A DNA stretch of 15,967 nucleotides from Sanchytrium tribonematis (Eukaryota > Sanchytriomycota > Sanchytriomycetes > Sanchytriales > Sanchytriaceae): assembly GCA_018985235.1 (NCBI GenBank), contig JADGIG010000140.1, forward strand, positions 1 through 15,967, given 5' to 3'. The notes below the pieces were generated by a model that was given only the letters and a program-made list of their open reading frames with translations, had not been told where the DNA came from and made no database searches. A program made the position numbers and the translations under genes. This document shows positions 14,640 to 15,967 of the stretch, in pieces (position 1 is the stretch's first letter; every line of letters begins with the position of its first letter).

Positions 14640-15960
14640 ATGAACCCGAAACAATTTAATAAACATTTAAATATGAATGCAATATATTTGAGTGAATTTC
14701 AAGACAACTTCAGTGAATTGGATGAGTTTCTATGTATGTATATAAATGAAAATAATATTATTCTTAGAATGGAATGGTTTGGAGTTTTGGAAATTGTGTT
14801 TCCTGATCAATATTATGATGTATTGAAAATGGCAGTACAAGATTTGATTGAGATGAATGCATTAAATGGGTTCATAATCCAAGACCATTTACTTGTGGTT
14901 CACCCGGACGAAGAAATCGAAAGAGTTTCCAACATAATCAATGAATTGAAAGAAGAAAGAGACTTGGAAATACTTGTTGACTGCCTTAATTTGAAAAAGT
15001 ATTACAGTTCCACTCTACGAAGACTTGAATGGACCATGAAGTATGGAGATGTCGATGATCAACATATAAAGATTCTAAGTAGAACAATCTTTGTTTCGAG
15101 GCTCGGCAGAGCCAATGTACAGCAAATCAGAACCTTGTTTCGACAATTCGGTTATATCGATAAAATCGATTATGATCAATTGAAAAAACGATGTTTTATC
15201 AAATATAGGTACAGGATAGGAGCATCTGCAGCTATAGAAGCTGTTTTGCACTTAAATGACACCAAATTACTTGTTCGATATGCATGGCCATTTGGTAGTC
15301 GCAACTAACTTAGGACCTCAAGATGATTTTTTCTACGACGAAGGCTATTCTGTCACCCATATCGAGAGATTTACGGAAGCGGATATCAAGGCACTAGTTG
15401 ATTGTCGACATGGTGGAATGAAAACATTTCAAGGAGGGATGACTATTGAGGAACCATTTATTCACATGTTTAAAAGCCAGGATTATTTGCCCAAAGACTC
15501 TTTCTACGAGCAAAGCCAATTTCAAGGGCCTTGGAGTATTGTATCTCACAAGCTAGACTGTAACCATATTCAAGTCTTCAGCAGAACTCTTTACGTGGGA
15601 AATCTGTGCAATACAAACAAATATGAACTAGCTGATTATTTTAATTACAACGATAAGATACAAATTGAATCCTTGGAATATGTTGATGCTAGACATTGCT
15701 GCTTCTTGAAGTTAAAAACAAGAAAGATGGCAGAATTAGTCTTGAAGGCATACCATTTAAAAATTTATAACAATAATGTTATAAAAATTGGATTTGCTTG
15801 TGGATTTGGCCCCAAAGAAGCATTTGATTACAAAAAAGGTGTAAGTATGATTCCTGTTTACAACTTAACTCAATTAGATCATAAATTGCTCAAAGCATCT
15901 AATATCATATTAAAAGGCAGCCAAATTATAGATGAACCGATGGCATTCCTGAACAAATAG
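14640..15960 (+). CDS. Nrd1/Seb1-type RNA-binding protein with two RRM modules, two exons
   Basis: Exon 1 is 14640-15294 and exon 2 is 15314-15960, giving 433 residues after removal of a 19-nt intron. RRM1 spans about 148-216 with RNP2 IFVSRL (150-155) and RNP1 RCFIKYR (184-190). It is followed by the extension typical of Nrd1/Seb1/SCAF proteins (FGPQDDFFYDEGYSV, then FTEADIKALVDCRHGG). RRM2 spans about 309-378 with RNP2 LYVGNL (311-316) and RNP1 CCFLKLK (347-353), followed by a second such extension (GFGPKEAFDYKKGVSMIP). Known Nrd1/Seb1 have one such module plus an N-terminal CTD-interacting domain. The first 140 residues here are helical and acidic and not recognisable as that domain. The likely role is RNA-guided Pol II termination or RNA processing, inferred from family only. 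The stop TAG lies 7 bases before the window end. Confidence 0.78.
15295..15313 (+). other. 19-nt intron in the Nrd1/Seb1-type gene
   Basis: GTAGTCGCAACTAACTTAG, phase 1. It splits a Gly codon (G|GA). It contains a textbook branch site CTAAC with its A at position 14, then TTAG. Unspliced, the frame ends at GSRN-stop inside the module. Spliced, AWPFG joins PQDDFFYDEGYSV, the expected continuation (GFGP.DCCDY.TG.S in Nrd1). Confidence 0.9.
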
Positions 15961-15967
15961 CAAAATG

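Noticed and set aside
14433-14640. tRNA or box C/D snoRNA in the DHCR7-RRM spacer (GGTTCAAGC at about 14611, TAATGAG and CTGA strings)
   Set aside because: No matching A box, no cloverleaf arms, and the C/D-like strings lack terminal stems; chance is enough.
15256-15313. Frameshift or pseudogene explanation for the split RRM gene (also gamma-COP and COX19)
   Set aside because: All three breaks are resolved by exactly 19 nt with GT..AG ends and an A at position 14, in different phases; random frameshifts would not share this.

Overview
The window is an AT-rich, gene-dense stretch of a eukaryotic nuclear genome. Ten conserved or recognisable protein genes are present: IFT122, a P-loop NTPase of Crinkler/RHS type, gamma-COP, ATG101, a mitochondrial-type tRNA 2-thiouridylase (MTU1), RNA polymerase III subunit C11, COX19, a LYAR-type zinc-finger protein, a DHCR7-like sterol reductase and an Nrd1/Seb1-type RNA-binding protein. 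There is also one coiled-coil protein I do not recognise. IFT122 implies a cilium or flagellum, COX19 implies respiring mitochondria, and all three stop codons are used, so the code looks standard. The combination suggests a compact early-diverging zoosporic or parasitic fungus or close relative (Rozella-, aphelid- or chytrid-like). That is an inference; no gene here fixes the species.

Layout. 1-196: a 42-codon microgene (A1) with its TATA box. 245-5122 (+): IFT122 and the Crinkler/RHS-type NTPase. 5239-7990 (-): gamma-COP. 8054-9640: a repeat-rich region without conserved genes, holding two divergent microgene pairs (B1-A2 and B2-A3) and a poorly supported 55-codon ORF. 9755-11355 (+): ATG101 and MTU1. 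11443-11769 (-): RPC11. 11792-12426 (+): COX19 and LYAR-like. 12434-14375 (-): coiled-coil protein and DHCR7-like. 14640-15960 (+): RRM protein. Spacers are tiny: 22 bp between the divergent RPC11 and COX19 starts, 7 bp between the convergent LYAR-like and coiled-coil stops, 29 bp between ATG101 and MTU1.

Two results stand out. First, three genes (gamma-COP, COX19, RRM protein) look frame-broken or truncated unless a GT-AG intron of exactly 19 nt is removed. Removing it restores the family-typical protein each time, and all three introns carry an A at position 14 as the likely branch point. Second, there is an apparently undescribed family of microgenes. Family A (three copies, 42 aa) and family B (two copies, 37 aa, opposite strand) share one architecture: TATA box 28-30 bp before the ATG, a tiny ORF, and a TAA stop overlapping AATAAA. 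Both families carry the promoter motif TTGGATGTG / CACATCCAA. Family A changes mostly at third codon positions, as expected for a protein under selection. Several ordinary genes (IFT122, gamma-COP, ATG101) also overlap their stop codon with the poly(A) signal, so very short 3' UTRs seem to be a general trait of this genome.
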